A stretch of 64,000 nucleotides of DNA from Bacteroidaceae bacterium (GCA_017442855.1 JAFSPM010000026.1:87725-151724); one strand, 5' to 3'. Shown: positions 1 to 10,306, numbered from the stretch's first letter. Notes: generated from the letters alone by a model not told the origin. A program made the numbers and translations.

Positions 1-1
1 G

Positions 2-133
2 TTGTTTGACGAACGATTCCCTGACAAACCTAAGGTGTTTGTAAATGCGCCTGTATGTCGCTCGGGTTGGTTGGTAGAGATGGAGTGTATGGCGGTGAAG
101 GCGCAGACGGATGAGCGCTTTGCTGCTCTCTAA
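2..133 (+). CDS. RidA-like protein, C-terminal fragment (partial)
   Basis: An open frame enters from the left edge and ends at TAA 131-133, giving 43 residues. The stretch [20 protein letters not shown] resembles the last beta-strand of RidA/YjgF enamine deaminases, where a cysteine- and arginine-containing turn is followed by a (L/G)VE(I/M)E(C/A)xA strand. RidA proteins hydrolyse reactive enamine/imine intermediates in the cytosol. Only the C-terminus is in the window, so the assignment rests on this one motif. Its stop codon overlaps the stop of the convergent miaA gene by two bases. Confidence 0.5.
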   Translation: MFDERFPDKPKVFVNAPVCRSGWLVEMECMAVKAQTDERFAAL

Positions 134-1032
134 GCGTTTAGCTGAGTATTGATATAAGAGATGATGTCTGTTCGTTGGTCGGGATGAAACCAGCGGATGG
201 ACATATCTTTTTTAAACCAAGTGAGTTGTTTCTTGGCGTAGATACGGGTGTTGCGCTTGATCTTCTCGACGGCTTCTTCTAAGGTCCATTCGCCATCGAG
301 GTACTTGAATAGTTCTTTGTAGCCAACAGTGTTGAGCGAGTTGAAATGGCGATAAGGATATACCTTCCTGGCTTCTTCCAGCATGCCTTCCTGCATCATC
401 TGATCTACGCGCTGGTTGATGCGGTTGAACAGTTCGCTGCGTTCCCGGTTTAATCCTATCTTGATGATGTTGAAGGGACGTTCTGCTGTCTTGCGCTGAC
501 GGAATGAGGTGAAGGTCTTGCCCGTCATGTAGCAGATCTCGAGGGCGTGGATGATGCGCTTGTGGTTCTTCAGGTCAACAATGGCGTAGTATTCAGGGTC
601 CAGCATCTTGAGTTCGCGCTGAATGCCTTCCAAGCCCACTTCTTCATAGCGTTGCCACACCATAGCTCGGGTGTCGGCATCCACAGTGGGTATGTCGTCC
701 ATACCTTGGCATACGGCATCGATATACATCATAGAACCTCCTGTAAGGAGCGCCACATCTTGTTGTTGGAAAAGGATGTCGAGCAAAGACAGTACCTCGT
801 CGGCATATTGCGCCGCACTGTAGTAGTCGGATAGCTGCAAGGTGCCCACGAAATGGTGCTGCACACGTGCCAGCTGTTCGGGGGTAGGGGCGGCAGTACC
901 TATCTTCAGGTCGGCATAAAGTTGCCTCGAATCTGCAGAGATAGTGCTGGTGTGCAACTGTTCCGCCAATTCGAGGCTGATATCTGTCTTGCCTACTGCC
1001 GTAGGGCCCAAAAGTACTACTAATGTCTTCAA
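130..1032 (-). CDS. miaA: tRNA dimethylallyltransferase MiaA
   Basis: 300 residues, normal length for MiaA, which transfers a dimethylallyl group to N6 of A37 in tRNAs reading UNN codons. The N-terminus has the P-loop GPTAVGKT (about residues 9-16), followed by the family signature ADSRQLY (about 33-39) and [15 protein letters not shown] near residue 60 and the [14 protein letters not shown] segment near 235 are also typical. It is the last gene of the lipid A block, three bases after the PRiA4-like gene, and is probably co-transcribed with lpxD-lpxC/fabZ-lpxA. Confidence 0.95.
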   Translation of the reverse strand: MKTLVVLLGPTAVGKTDISLELAEQLHTSTISADSRQLYADLKIGTAAPTPEQLARVQHHFVGTLQLSDYYSAAQYADEVLSLLDILFQQQDVALLTGGSMMYIDAVCQGMDDIPTVDADTRAMVWQRYEEVGLEGIQRELKMLDPEYYAIVDLKNHKRIIHALEICYMTGKTFTSFRQRKTAERPFNIIKIGLNRERSELFNRINQRVDQMMQEGMLEEARKVYPYRHFNSLNTVGYKELFKYLDGEWTLEEAVEKIKRNTRIYAKKQLTWFKKDMSIRWFHPDQRTDIISYINTQLNA

Positions 1033-1035
1033 CGC

Positions 1036-1608
1036 TCAATAGATGTCGCTGCCATCGTAGGAGTCGCCTCCGATAATGCCATCCAGACCTTCGTAGCCCT
1101 CGGCATCAATCTCGTCGGAGTTATACCCCTGATCGCCATAGAAATCTTCTCCTAAGTCGTCGGAACCTGCCGTCAGCTTCTTCTCCATCTCGTCGAAGTC
1201 CATGGTCTGTGCCGGTGCTTCGCCACGACTCTTAGTGCATACGGGTTCGTCGAGATCCTTGCCTGTGATGACCTCCATGAGCTTGATGAAGAAGCAGCGG
1301 TCGGTCATATAGTCGAACACATAGATGAGCTTCTGGTAGGAGTCTTCATCCACCAGTTTGCCAATGCGTGTCTTTGACATGATATAGCTGTCGGTATCGG
1401 AGTCAGTATCCATCTCTTCGAGTGTCACCTCGATGTCTTTGTTCCATTCGTCGTCGCAAACGAAGAAGGAAGCCAACTCACCCTCCTTGAAATCTACTGC
1501 CTTGATGATGGCCTTGTGGAAATCCAGAAATGTTGCATCTGGGTCGATTTGAATCTCACGCAGGAAATTATCAACCTCGTCGGATATGATTGTAAAACGA
1601 TATACCAT
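1036..1608 (-). CDS. pRiA4b ORF-3-like protein (PF07929-type)
   Basis: About 190 residues starting at MVYRFTIISDEVDNF. A longer frame opens at 1671 but would overlap the end of lpxA, and the internal ATG at 1608 gives the usual N-terminus. The fold expected from the family is a small alpha/beta domain of the plasmid pRiA4b ORF-3 / IS1096 passenger type, recognised here by the FLREIQIDPDATFLDFH segment and the later GKLVDEDSYQKLIYVFDYM. The last 40 residues are strongly acidic and glycine-rich. Despite the family name, nothing around it is a transposon; a gene of this kind between lpxA and miaA is, as I recall, common in Bacteroidales. Its function is unknown. Confidence 0.65.
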   Translation of the reverse strand: MVYRFTIISDEVDNFLREIQIDPDATFLDFHKAIIKAVDFKEGELASFFVCDDEWNKDIEVTLEEMDTDSDTDSYIMSKTRIGKLVDEDSYQKLIYVFDYMTDRCFFIKLMEVITGKDLDEPVCTKSRGEAPAQTMDFDEMEKKLTAGSDDLGEDFYGDQGYNSDEIDAEGYEGLDGIIGGDSYDGSDIY

Positions 1609-1627
1609 AGTATAATAATTATTAAAG

Positions 1628-2407
1628 TTAACCAGTAATAATGCCACGCTTTGAGGCACGCGTAAAGTCAACGATATACTTGATTTCAGGAGTCATCTCC
1701 ATCTCTGCTTCTATCTTCTGCAGAGCGTTGGTAACATTCAGTCCGCTCTGGTAGATGATGCGGTAGGCATTGTGAATCTGTTCGATGGTCTCGTTGGAGA
1801 AGCCTCGGCGACGCAGGCCCACGATGTTGATGCCGCAATAGATGGTAGGCTCACGACCTGCAATGATGTAAGGAGGGATGTCTTTTGAGAAACGGCAACC
1901 GCCTTGTATCATGACATAGCCACCGATGCGGCAGAACTGATGCACCAGCACTACGGCACTGATGATGGCATTGTCGTCAATCTCCACCTCACCAGCCAGT
2001 TTGGTAGAGTTGCCGATGATGATGCCGCTACCCACCACACAGTCGTGTGCCACATGCATGTTCTCCATCAGGAGGTTGTTGCTGCCCACTATCGTCTCGC
2101 CTCTGGAAGCTGTGCCTCGACTGATGGTGACGTTCTCGCGTATGCTGTTGTTATTGCCTATGATGGCTACGGAGTCTTCGCCTTTGAACTTCAGATCCTG
2201 GGGTAACGTGCTGATGCTGCAACCTGGGAAGAAAGTGTTGCCGTCGCCAATGCGAGCACCATAGTGGATAGAAACATTGTTCATCAGCACATTGTTGTTG
2301 CCTATCTCCACACCTTTGTCGATGAAGCAGAAAGGACCTATCTGGTTGCCATCACCCAGTTTGGCTGATGGGTCAATATATGCCAATGGACTAATCTGAT
2401 TGCTCAT
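1628..2407 (-). CDS. lpxA: acyl-ACP--UDP-N-acetylglucosamine O-acyltransferase LpxA
   Basis: 259 residues, the standard LpxA length. It catalyses the first step of lipid A synthesis, moving a 3-hydroxyacyl chain from ACP to UDP-GlcNAc. The N-terminal two thirds is a run of hexapeptide repeats (for example IGPFCF, IGNNNV, IGDGNT) that form a left-handed beta-helix. The catalytic histidine lies in HVAHDCVVGSG (about residue 120). The C-terminal alpha-helical part contains NIVGLRRRGFS and the AYRIIYQSG segment, both typical of LpxA. Twelve bases separate its start from the stop of lpxC-fabZ, so it sits in the same operon. Confidence 0.97.
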   Translation of the reverse strand: MSNQISPLAYIDPSAKLGDGNQIGPFCFIDKGVEIGNNNVLMNNVSIHYGARIGDGNTFFPGCSISTLPQDLKFKGEDSVAIIGNNNSIRENVTISRGTASRGETIVGSNNLLMENMHVAHDCVVGSGIIIGNSTKLAGEVEIDDNAIISAVVLVHQFCRIGGYVMIQGGCRFSKDIPPYIIAGREPTIYCGINIVGLRRRGFSNETIEQIHNAYRIIYQSGLNVTNALQKIEAEMEMTPEIKYIVDFTRASKRGIITG

Positions 2408-2419
2408 AACTATTCTTGT

Positions 2420-3805
2420 TTACTTGTTTTTTACTACTTGTGCCATCACTTCTGCTTCGCACACCTCATCTTCACCTACGAAGGCATAGCCTCGCATGGT
2501 GGTGAGGCCACGGTGCAGTGGCTGTATCATCTCTATCTTGAATACCAGTGTGTCGCCTGGCACCACTTTCTTGCGGAACTTTACATTGTTAATCTTCAAT
2601 ACATAGGTAGAGTAATGCTCCAACTCATCCACCTGGTTCAGTACCAGCAAGCCACCTGTCTGTGCCATTGCTTCCACTAACAATACACCAGGCATGACGG
2701 GCTCCAATGGGAAATGGCCTTGGAAGTAGGGCTCATTGCCTGTGATGTTCTTTACACCCACGATATAGTCAGGACCAATCTCCACAATCTTATCTACCAG
2801 CAACATGGGGTAGCGGTGGGGAATGAGCTGACGTATCTTATTGACATCCATCAACGGTGGGGTGTTGACATCGTATTTTGGTGCCTGTACGCTGTGCAGT
2901 CTGATCTGACGACGCATCTCACGGGCAAACTTGTTGTTTACGGTATGTCCAGGACGGGTAGCGATGATACGGCCCTTGATAGGTTTGCCTATCAGCGCCA
3001 TATCGCCTATGAGGTCGAGCAGCTTATGGCGTGCACACTCGTTAGGCCATACCAACGGCTTGTGCATGATATAGCCTAATTGGGTGGCATCCATACGGGG
3101 AACACCCATCACATCAGCTAACTGATCATATTTATCTTGCGTCATCTGACGTTCGTAGATTACAATGGCATTGTCAAGGTCACCTCCCTTGATGAGTCCC
3201 AGTTGCAGCAGGGGTTCAATTTCGCGTACGAAGACGAATGTACGTGCCTTTGCCACCTCGTTCTTGAACAGATTCATGTCTTCGAGGGTGGCATATTGGT
3301 TAGGCAATATGGTAGAATCGTAGGAGATGAGAACATTGATACTGAACTCGTCGTCAGGCAACACAATGATGGAAGAGCCAGTCTTCTCGTTGCGGAATTC
3401 TATCTTTGATTTAATTATAAAATAGTCTTTTACGGAATTTTGTTCAATGGTTCCTACGCGGTCTATGCCTTCGATGAAATATTCAGCACTACCGTCTAAG
3501 ATGGGGAACTCTGGACCATCGACCTGTATGAGGCAGTTGTCAATACCAGAAGCATAGAGGGCTGCCAAACCGTGTTCTACGGTGCTGACCTTCACTCCGT
3601 TTTTATTGAGTACGGTGCCTCGGGTAGTTTCTGTTACGTTTTCGGCGATGGCATCGATGATGGGTTGTCCTTCCATATCGATACGCTGAATCTTATAGCC
3701 ATAATTTTCGGGAGCGGGGTTAAAGGTTACTGTAAGCTGCAAGCCTGTGTGCAACCCTTTGCCGCTAAGTGAGAAACTGTCTTTCAGTGTTTTCTGTTTC
3801 AACAT
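2420..3805 (-). CDS. lpxC-fabZ: bifunctional UDP-3-O-acyl-N-acetylglucosamine deacetylase / 3-hydroxyacyl-ACP dehydratase (LpxC-FabZ fusion)
   Basis: 461 residues made of two enzymes. Residues about 1-300 are LpxC, the zinc-dependent deacetylase committing UDP-GlcNAc to lipid A: TVEHGLAALYASGIDNC carries one zinc histidine and HKLLDLIGD supplies the HxxxD zinc motif. Residues about 315-461 are FabZ, the fatty acid synthesis dehydratase: LIPHRYPMLLVDKI contains the active-site histidine and GHFPLEPVMPGVLLVEAMAQ the catalytic acid. The fusion is a recognised Bacteroidota trait and one reason for the taxonomic call. The start lies one base from the lpxD stop. Confidence 0.97.
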   Translation of the reverse strand: MLKQKTLKDSFSLSGKGLHTGLQLTVTFNPAPENYGYKIQRIDMEGQPIIDAIAENVTETTRGTVLNKNGVKVSTVEHGLAALYASGIDNCLIQVDGPEFPILDGSAEYFIEGIDRVGTIEQNSVKDYFIIKSKIEFRNEKTGSSIIVLPDDEFSINVLISYDSTILPNQYATLEDMNLFKNEVAKARTFVFVREIEPLLQLGLIKGGDLDNAIVIYERQMTQDKYDQLADVMGVPRMDATQLGYIMHKPLVWPNECARHKLLDLIGDMALIGKPIKGRIIATRPGHTVNNKFAREMRRQIRLHSVQAPKYDVNTPPLMDVNKIRQLIPHRYPMLLVDKIVEIGPDYIVGVKNITGNEPYFQGHFPLEPVMPGVLLVEAMAQTGGLLVLNQVDELEHYSTYVLKINNVKFRKKVVPGDTLVFKIEMIQPLHRGLTTMRGYAFVGEDEVCEAEVMAQVVKNK

Positions 3806-3806
3806 C

Positions 3807-4847
3807 TTATTGTGTTTTGTCTTTTTTTAGTTCGTCTAATTCTTTACGTAAAGCGTTAAGCTCTCTATACATATCGGGCAATTTTTTCAAAAGGACCTGC
3901 ACCTTGAACCATCCCTTGTCTTCAATAGGTACAGTACCCATAGCAGTCTTGCCGTCTGGAATGGAGCTGATAGCCCCCGATTGCGGACCTAGTGTCACGT
4001 GGTTGCCTATCTTAAGGTGACCAGATATACCTACCTGGCCAGCCATGACACACCATTCGCCCATCTTGGTAGAACCAGCTATGCCTGTTTGTGCTGCCAT
4101 AACAGTGTTGGGGCCAACTTCTACATTGTGAGCTATCTGAATCAGGTTGTCGAGTTTTACTCCCTTATGTACGATGGTAGAACCCATAGTGGCACGGTCA
4201 ACACATGTGTTGGCACCAATCTCCACATCATCCTCAAGGATGACATTGCCAATCTGAGGAATCTTTTCGTATCCATTAGGAGTAGGTGCGAAGCCGAAAC
4301 CGTCGCCTCCAATCACCACACCTGAATGCAGTGTCACACGGTTGCCTAACTGACAATCGTGATAGATGTTAACTCCTGAGTAGATGAGGCAGCCCTCACC
4401 TATACGTGCGTTCTTGCCTACGTAAGTGTGCGGATATATCTGTGTGTTATTGCCAATTACCACGCCTTCGTCTATCACAGCATAGGCTCCAATAAATACA
4501 TCCTTACCTATTTTGGCACTCTCGGCAACAACTGCTGTATCGGCAACACCCTTGCTCTTTGGCTTACTCTGCTCGTAGAGCGTCATCAGTCTGGCCAGGG
4601 TTTCGTAGGCATTATCTACCTTGATAAGGGTAGCTTTGATGGGCTTCTCTGGCACAAAATCACGGTTGACCAACACAATGCTGGCCTCGGTGTCATAAAT
4701 GTATGGTGCATATTTAGGGTTGGCGAGGAAGGTGATGCTGCCAGGTTTGCCCTCTTCTATCTTGGCAAAGGTATTGACGGTGGCGTTGGCATCTCCTACA
4801 ATTTCGCCTTGTACAAATGCGGCAATTTGTTGTGCTGAAAAGTCCAT
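3807..4847 (-). CDS. lpxD: UDP-3-O-(3-hydroxyacyl)glucosamine N-acyltransferase LpxD
   Basis: 346 residues, the usual LpxD length. It adds the N-linked hydroxyacyl chain in the third step of lipid A synthesis. The N-terminal uridine-binding domain (about 1-100) includes [18 protein letters not shown]; the rest is a hexapeptide-repeat helix with the signature [15 protein letters not shown] and the catalytic histidine in [10 protein letters not shown]. The C-terminal helix ends in a charged stretch. It is the first gene of the operon, with a Bacteroidota-type -7 box about 30 bases upstream. Confidence 0.97.
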   Translation of the reverse strand: MDFSAQQIAAFVQGEIVGDANATVNTFAKIEEGKPGSITFLANPKYAPYIYDTEASIVLVNRDFVPEKPIKATLIKVDNAYETLARLMTLYEQSKPKSKGVADTAVVAESAKIGKDVFIGAYAVIDEGVVIGNNTQIYPHTYVGKNARIGEGCLIYSGVNIYHDCQLGNRVTLHSGVVIGGDGFGFAPTPNGYEKIPQIGNVILEDDVEIGANTCVDRATMGSTIVHKGVKLDNLIQIAHNVEVGPNTVMAAQTGIAGSTKMGEWCVMAGQVGISGHLKIGNHVTLGPQSGAISSIPDGKTAMGTVPIEDKGWFKVQVLLKKLPDMYRELNALRKELDELKKDKTQ

Positions 4848-4875
4848 AATGAATAGTCAATTATTAATTTGGCTA

Positions 4876-4883
4876 CAAAAATA
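4876..4883 (-). promoter_or_regulatory. -7 box of the lpxD operon promoter
   Basis: On the minus strand the bases read TATTTTTG, matching the Bacteroidota -7 consensus TAnnTTTG, about 30 bases before the lpxD start. No good TTTG -33 element was seen at the expected distance, so the call rests on the -7 box and position. Confidence 0.5.
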
Positions 4884-4943
4884 CTGCCTTTTTTTGATAT
4901 TTACTGCATCCAGATAACATAAAAAATGTTCAATTTTCCTAAA

Positions 4944-5768
4944 TCAAGCTATTTCCAGTAGCTGCTTTGCCATTTGTTGCTGCAAATCTTTGGATGCTTG
5001 GCGTGCTGCTTCGGCAAAGGCAGGGGTGTTGTCGGCATAGATGATGCTGCGACTGGAGTTGACAATCAATCCACACTGACTGTTCATGCCATACTTGCAA
5101 ACCTCTTCCAGCGAACCGCCTTGGGCACCTACACCTGGCACCAACAGGAAATGGTGGGGAACTATCTTGCGGATATCTTCGAATGCCTTTCCTTGAGTAG
5201 CTCCTACCACATACATGAGTTGATCGGCATCTGCCCATTCCTGCGACTTGCGCAATACTTTCTCGAACAGGCGTTCGCCCTCGGTGTCGGTAGTGAGCTG
5301 GAAATCGTGTGAACCCTTGTTGCTGGTAAGCGCCAATAGGATGACCCACTTGCCTTCATATCCCAGGAAAGGCTTCACGCTGTCTTCACCCATATAGGGG
5401 GCAACGGTAACAGCATCGACCCTTCCTTCTTCGAAAAAGCAGCGGGCATACATAGCAGAGGTATTACCTATGTCGCCGCGCTTGGCATCAGCGATGATGA
5501 GCTGGTCGGGATAATTGTCATTGATATAGTTAACGGTCTTCTCGAAAGCCACCCAGCCCTTGACACCCATGCACTCATAAAAAGCCAGATTGGGCTTGTA
5601 GGCGATGCATAGGTCGGCAGTAGCATCGATAATAGCCTTGTTAAATGCAAAGATTGGGTCGTCGTCTTGCAACAGGTGCTGGGGAATCTTCTTGATGTCG
5701 GTGTCCAGGCCTACGCACAGGAACGACTGCTTACGTTTGATATTCTCAAATAATTGTTCTCGATTCAT
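4944..5768 (-). CDS. pyrF: orotidine 5'-phosphate decarboxylase (type 2)
   Basis: 274 residues from the ATG at 5768 ([10 protein letters not shown]). An upstream in-frame ATG at 5801 overlaps the preceding gene and is less likely. It converts OMP to UMP, the last step of de novo pyrimidine synthesis. FLCVGLDTD near the N-terminus and the catalytic block [15 protein letters not shown] (Asp and Lys of the active site) identify it; the length and the VPGVGAQGG phosphate-binding loop fit the longer type 2 class found in Bacteroidota. It sits four bases after the DUF4153 gene. Confidence 0.95.
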   Translation of the reverse strand: MNREQLFENIKRKQSFLCVGLDTDIKKIPQHLLQDDDPIFAFNKAIIDATADLCIAYKPNLAFYECMGVKGWVAFEKTVNYINDNYPDQLIIADAKRGDIGNTSAMYARCFFEEGRVDAVTVAPYMGEDSVKPFLGYEGKWVILLALTSNKGSHDFQLTTDTEGERLFEKVLRKSQEWADADQLMYVVGATQGKAFEDIRKIVPHHFLLVPGVGAQGGSLEEVCKYGMNSQCGLIVNSSRSIIYADNTPAFAEAARQASKDLQQQMAKQLLEIA

Positions 5769-5772
5769 ATCA

Positions 5773-7626
5773 TTATTCTTCGTTTGTTTCTTCGTCTTCA
5801 AAATTCAATGGTGCATTCTTGAATGCTGCATCACGCAAGAAGAGCAGACCTTCCAGGTGCAGGTCTTTCTTATCTGGAACTATTTCGGTATCGTCATCAC
5901 CGTTGTCCTTTTCGGCATTTGACTCCACTTCGAAGTACCATATCAGTAGGGTACCTTCATTGTTTTCAACAGTAAAAGGTTGTTGTTTGCTCTCATCGGC
6001 AGCAATCTCTTGCAGTTGTCTGAATGGAATGCCAAATCGGGTAAAATAGAGCAAGGTGTCTTGCGAATAGATGATATCCATATACAGTGTACTATCCGAA
6101 GCAAGTACCTGTTCGCGTTGCCACTCGTCTATCTGCATCACCTTCTGGAAGTTGCCTTGTGGCAGTGAAGCCATTTCCTCTCGCATATTGGCGAAAGGTG
6201 ATTCGATGGTAGCTGGGTCAACAGGCTCTGAATCGGTGTCGAATGGTTCAATCGGTCCTTCGTAATATGGGTTGGTATGCAAATCTACCAATCCGTCGAG
6301 CCATCGGTTCACCAACGAGTCACCCTGGAGATCGTATTTCAGATAACTTAGCTTACCTTTCAGTACGTCGGCATCGTGCTTATCCATTGTCTGGATAAGA
6401 CTGTCGAAACGAGTATAATCCAAAGGCAGTTGCACACCAATACGCTGGAAGATACCATCCACTTGTCTGGTCAACAAACGACGGTTGGTAGCTGTCATGT
6501 TCCAAGGACCTACTGACGCAAAAAAGAATACCAGTACGAATGATATCAATATCCACACAATGCGTTTACCCTGTTTGAGCCATAGATAGATGCTCACTAC
6601 ATAGCACCAGATATTGAACAACAGTACATAGGCACGAGCTACTGTAAAGCCGTAGTCGGAGATGCGACGACAAATGCCCACCGTCATCAGTACCAACAAT
6701 GGCAATGCCAAGATAGCCAACCATCGTACTAGTTTTTTATCGAATGGCTTATCATCCTGCAAGAGAAGGGGATAGACAAGTGTGGTGATAAACAACATCC
6801 CTACCATCATGGTGGTAACCAACCAAACCACCCCACCGCTAGGCAATTTCCAAGTAAAGAGAATCTTGAGCAGATAGAAATAGAGGGTGATGAGATAAGC
6901 TGCCTGTAAAGGTACGAACAGTCCATGCACCACCATTCGTCCAAAATCGTTCATCCGATTTACATTGGTGTTATGCTTTGCTTCTCCTTTGGGCACTTGC
7001 ATCATCAGTAAGATGACATTGATGGTGAACATGCAGATGATTACCATAGAGAGATAGAGTTCATCGGGAATGGCTAAGTCGAACAGCTCCTGAATGCCCC
7101 ACAGCAGTAATTCGATGCCACCCAATAAGATGCCACTTACCAGTGTGGTTTGCAGTGCACTGATAATAATGTTCCAACTGAAGTTCCATGACTCTATATC
7201 GGTTTTCTTTCCCAAGAAGGATAGGAAGAAAATGGATGACTTAAACAGAAACAGTGTAGCTATTAACCCAATAACAAGCTCCATACCAAAGCTGTCTTGT
7301 CCTTGTTGCGCAATGATGACGCAGTAAAGCAACCAGCATATTTGAGCTATAAGATGAATGATGCGGACCCGTTTCCGGTTTGTTTGTTCTTCACTCCATA
7401 GATGCAGAGAAACTCCCAACAGCAAAGCCGTAGGGGGGTAGAACATGATGATGAATAACAACGCATCGCTATTGGGTACCAAATCGGAATTCCATAATAG
7501 TGTCAAAGCGATGACGGTATAGATGAAGGTGAACAGCAGTGCGACAGGAAATCTTTTTCCTACCGCTTCAAATCGTTCTGAAAATCCCTTGAATGATAAA
7601 CTCTCTATCCACTTCATAATCTTCAA
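5773..7626 (-). CDS. DUF4153 family polytopic membrane protein
   Basis: 617 residues. The first about 390 residues contain around ten hydrophobic segments, beginning with [19 protein letters not shown], so this is an inner-membrane protein. The remaining 220 residues are soluble, acidic and end in EDEETNEE. The arrangement matches DUF4153 proteins, whose function is unknown. ATG codons at 7626 and 7617 are both possible starts. It lies between prfA and pyrF with short gaps, so co-transcription is likely, but no functional link to either is evident. Confidence 0.7.
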   Translation of the reverse strand: MKIMKWIESLSFKGFSERFEAVGKRFPVALLFTFIYTVIALTLLWNSDLVPNSDALLFIIMFYPPTALLLGVSLHLWSEEQTNRKRVRIIHLIAQICWLLYCVIIAQQGQDSFGMELVIGLIATLFLFKSSIFFLSFLGKKTDIESWNFSWNIIISALQTTLVSGILLGGIELLLWGIQELFDLAIPDELYLSMVIICMFTINVILLMMQVPKGEAKHNTNVNRMNDFGRMVVHGLFVPLQAAYLITLYFYLLKILFTWKLPSGGVVWLVTTMMVGMLFITTLVYPLLLQDDKPFDKKLVRWLAILALPLLVLMTVGICRRISDYGFTVARAYVLLFNIWCYVVSIYLWLKQGKRIVWILISFVLVFFFASVGPWNMTATNRRLLTRQVDGIFQRIGVQLPLDYTRFDSLIQTMDKHDADVLKGKLSYLKYDLQGDSLVNRWLDGLVDLHTNPYYEGPIEPFDTDSEPVDPATIESPFANMREEMASLPQGNFQKVMQIDEWQREQVLASDSTLYMDIIYSQDTLLYFTRFGIPFRQLQEIAADESKQQPFTVENNEGTLLIWYFEVESNAEKDNGDDDTEIVPDKKDLHLEGLLFLRDAAFKNAPLNFEDEETNEE

Positions 7627-7653
7627 TTCTTACTAATATAGTTTCTTCAATAG

Positions 7654-8766
7654 CTACAGCTCACTCTCTTTCATGCGTTCTGCATTTTCTGCCACGATAA
7701 GGTGGTCGATACAGTCTTGTATGTCGCCGTCCATAAATGCCGGTAAGTTGTAGATGGTATAGTTGATGCGATGGTCGGTGATGCGTCCCTGCGGATAGTT
7801 GTAGGTACGAATCTTAGCAGACCTGTCGCCAGTAGATACCATCGTCTTGCGCTTGGCAGCGATATCGTCAACATACTTCTGGTGTTCCTTGTCGTAGATG
7901 AAGGAACGCAGACGAGCCAACGCACGTTCCTTGTTCTTAGGCTGATCACGTGTTTCTGTACACTCTATCAAGATTTCCTCTACAATGCCTGTGTTGGGGT
8001 TCTTCCAGTTATAGCGCAAGCGCACACCTGATTCCACCTTGTTGACATTCTGACCTCCAGCACCACTGCTTCGGAAAGTATCCCAACGGATTTCTCCCTC
8101 GTTGATGCTCACCTCAAAAGGCTCAGCCTCTGGGAGAACTGCTACAGATGCTGCTGAGGTATGCACACGTCCTTGTGTTTCTGTCACAGGCACACGTTGT
8201 ACACGATGTACTCCTGATTCATATTTCAAGGTGCCATAAACACTTTCGCCTGTAATGGGACAGATAATTTCCTTAAATCCACCCACTGCACCTTCGCTGG
8301 CACTGGATATTTCCATTTTCCAGCCCTTGCTCTCGCAATACTTGGAATACATGCGGAAAAGGTCTCCAGCAAACAAAGCAGCTTCATCGCCTCCTGTTCC
8401 TCCACGAATCTCAAGAATGGCATTGCGGCTATCCATAGGGTCGGCAGGTATCAGCATCAATTTGATTTCTTCCTCTAACTGGGGTTGGCGCTCCTGACAG
8501 ATAGTCAGTTCTTCACGAGCCATCTCCTTCATTTCAGCATCATCTTCGTTGGTGATGATGTCTTTTGCCTCGTCAATGCGCCCCAATAACTCTTGATATT
8601 CCTTACGGGCTGTCATCAGTCGCTCCAACTCCTTGTATTCCTTGGTGAGCTTGACGTAACGTTCCTGGTCAGCTATCACACTTGGGTCGGTTATTAATGT
8701 GGAAACCTCGTCAAACCTCGGTGCCAAACCATCTAATTTCTCTAATATATTGTTTTTGTCGCTCAA
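7654..8766 (-). CDS. prfA: peptide chain release factor 1
   Basis: 370 residues. RF1 recognises UAA and UAG in the ribosomal A site and triggers peptide release. The GGQ motif (GAGGQNVNKVESG, about residues 239-251) contacts the peptidyl transferase centre. RVQRVPVTETQGRVHTS carries the P-x-T type stop-codon-recognition tripeptide (PVT) that separates RF1 from RF2. The GGTGGDEAALFAGDL block is also characteristic. No frameshift site is present, as expected for RF1. Confidence 0.96.
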   Translation of the reverse strand: MSDKNNILEKLDGLAPRFDEVSTLITDPSVIADQERYVKLTKEYKELERLMTARKEYQELLGRIDEAKDIITNEDDAEMKEMAREELTICQERQPQLEEEIKLMLIPADPMDSRNAILEIRGGTGGDEAALFAGDLFRMYSKYCESKGWKMEISSASEGAVGGFKEIICPITGESVYGTLKYESGVHRVQRVPVTETQGRVHTSAASVAVLPEAEPFEVSINEGEIRWDTFRSSGAGGQNVNKVESGVRLRYNWKNPNTGIVEEILIECTETRDQPKNKERALARLRSFIYDKEHQKYVDDIAAKRKTMVSTGDRSAKIRTYNYPQGRITDHRINYTIYNLPAFMDGDIQDCIDHLIVAENAERMKESEL

Positions 8767-8818
8767 AGTTCAAATATTAATTGTCTATGGTTAATTTGGT
8801 AATGCAAGTTGTTGTTCG

Positions 8819-9988
8819 TTAATATACAAACTCGCCGAACTCACTTCTAATAATCAGCTCCTTGTGATCACTCGCTTCAATGTGTCCCACTACTTGGGCA
8901 TCGATATTGAAGCTCTTAGATATTGCTATCACCTCGTCAGCATATTCTTTTGGCAGATATACCTCGTAGCGATGTCCCATGTTGAATACCTTATACATTT
9001 CTTGCCAGTCTGTACCGCTCTGCTCGTGGATGGTCTTGAACAAAGGAGGCACTGGGAACATATTATCTTTAATTACGCGGCAGTTGTCACCCACAAAATG
9101 CAGCACTTTGGTTTGAGCTCCACCAGAACAATGTACCATACCATGAATCTGAGGGCGCAGTGCATCGAGCAGCTTCTTTACTACTGGTGCATAAGTACGG
9201 GTAGGAGAAAGAACAAGTTTGCCAGCATTCAGCGGACTGTTCTCAACTGCATCTGTCAGTTTCAGTCCTCCGCAATACACTAATTCTTCAGGTACCGCTT
9301 TGTCGTAGCTCTCAGGATATTTCTCAGCCAAGTATTTGCTGAATACATCATGGCGGGCGGATGTTAACCCATTGCTGCCCATACCTCCATTGTATTCGTG
9401 TTCATACGTAGCTTGCCCGAAAGATGCCAATCCTACAATTACATCGCCAGGACGGATATTGGCATTGTCAATCACATCACTGCGCTTCATGCGGCAAGTA
9501 ACTGTTGAGTCAACAATGATGGTACGAACCAAATCACCCACATCAGCAGTCTCGCCTCCAGTAGCGTAAGCACCTACGCCCATCTCTCTTAATTCAGCCA
9601 ACAACTCGTCGGTACCGTTGATGATAGCAGAAATCACTTCTCCTGGTACCAATAGCTTGTTGCGCCCAATGGTAGATGATACAAGAATGTTATCTGTTGC
9701 ACCCACACACAACAGGTCGTCGATGTTCATGATCAGTGCATCTTGGGCAATACCTTTCCACACACTGAGATCACCCGTTTCTTTCCAGTAAAGGTAGGCC
9801 AGCGACGACTTGGTGCCAGCTCCATCGGCATGCATGATGTTGCAATACTCGGGGTCACCACCTAAAATATCTGGGATTATCTTGCAGAAAGCTTTGGGAT
9901 AGATGCCCTTGTCAATGTTCTTAATAGCGTTGTGAACATCTTCCTTAGCAGCACTTACGCCTCTCATCATGTATCTTTGTTTGTCCAT
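8819..9988 (-). CDS. purM: phosphoribosylformylglycinamidine cyclo-ligase (AIR synthetase), Bacteroidota type
   Basis: 389 residues from the ATG at 9988 (MDKQRYMMRGVSAAKEDVH). An open frame continues upstream to 10204, but that part is low-quality sequence and lies on top of a consensus promoter. PurM closes the imidazole ring of FGAM to form AIR in purine synthesis. Typical segments are ILGGDPEYCNIMHADGAGTK, the DALIMNIDDLLCVGATD block and ATGGETADVGDLVRT. The protein is longer than enterobacterial PurM, as I recall for this phylum. Confidence 0.9.
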   Translation of the reverse strand: MDKQRYMMRGVSAAKEDVHNAIKNIDKGIYPKAFCKIIPDILGGDPEYCNIMHADGAGTKSSLAYLYWKETGDLSVWKGIAQDALIMNIDDLLCVGATDNILVSSTIGRNKLLVPGEVISAIINGTDELLAELREMGVGAYATGGETADVGDLVRTIIVDSTVTCRMKRSDVIDNANIRPGDVIVGLASFGQATYEHEYNGGMGSNGLTSARHDVFSKYLAEKYPESYDKAVPEELVYCGGLKLTDAVENSPLNAGKLVLSPTRTYAPVVKKLLDALRPQIHGMVHCSGGAQTKVLHFVGDNCRVIKDNMFPVPPLFKTIHEQSGTDWQEMYKVFNMGHRYEVYLPKEYADEVIAISKSFNIDAQVVGHIEASDHKELIIRSEFGEFVY

Positions 9989-10013
9989 ATACCTTTTTTT
10001 TATTTTCCCGATG

Positions 10014-10045
10014 CAAAGATAGTGTAAGTTGAATACAATTCCAAA
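10014..10045 (-). promoter_or_regulatory. purM promoter (TTTG-N20-TATCTTTG)
   Basis: On the minus strand a TTTG (10045-10042) is followed after 20 bases by TATCTTTG (10021-10014). This is the full Bacteroidota sigma-ABfr arrangement of a -33 TTTG and a -7 TAnnTTTG. Transcription would begin about 20 bases before the purM ATG at 9988, which also supports that start. Confidence 0.75.
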
Positions 10046-10105
10046 TAAGCACCTTGTTTGTTTGTTCAAATATATGGCTGCTTTGCTTCTTCTCCGTTTT
10101 TTTCC

Positions 10106-10259
10106 GCATGTTCTCTGCATGTTCTTCGGATGTTCTTCGGATGCATGCATCCCAATGCCGTGCGCTCCACATACGCCATTCATAGTATGATATCCGAAGC
10201 ACATCCGAGGTGCATATGAGCTGCATGCGTAGCATCACCGAATCAAGTCCGAATCTTTT
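10106..10259. repeat. degenerate 11-bp repeat tract upstream of the recombinase gene
   Basis: The 318 bases between purM and the recombinase hold a tract that falls into an 11-bp register. From 10106 the units read gcatgttctct, gcatgttcttc, ggatgttcttc, ggatgcatgca, then less clear units, then ccgaagcacat (10194), ccgaggtgcat, atgagctgcat, and finally ccgaatcaagt and ccgaatctttt. The left units (atgttcttcgg) are close to the reverse complement of the right ones (ccgaagcacat), so the tract has two arms in opposite orientation. It lies 50-200 bases before the recombinase ATG and may be a regulator or accessory-protein binding region. Confidence 0.6.
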
Positions 10260-10306
10260 CATTATCTTTACCCGAAAGATTGTCTAACGTTTAAAGAATA
10301 AAGATT

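Noticed and set aside
9989-10204. 72-residue N-terminal extension of PurM
   Set aside because: The extension covers a consensus promoter and part of the 11-bp repeat tract and has no conserved features; the ATG at 9988 gives the normal N-terminus.
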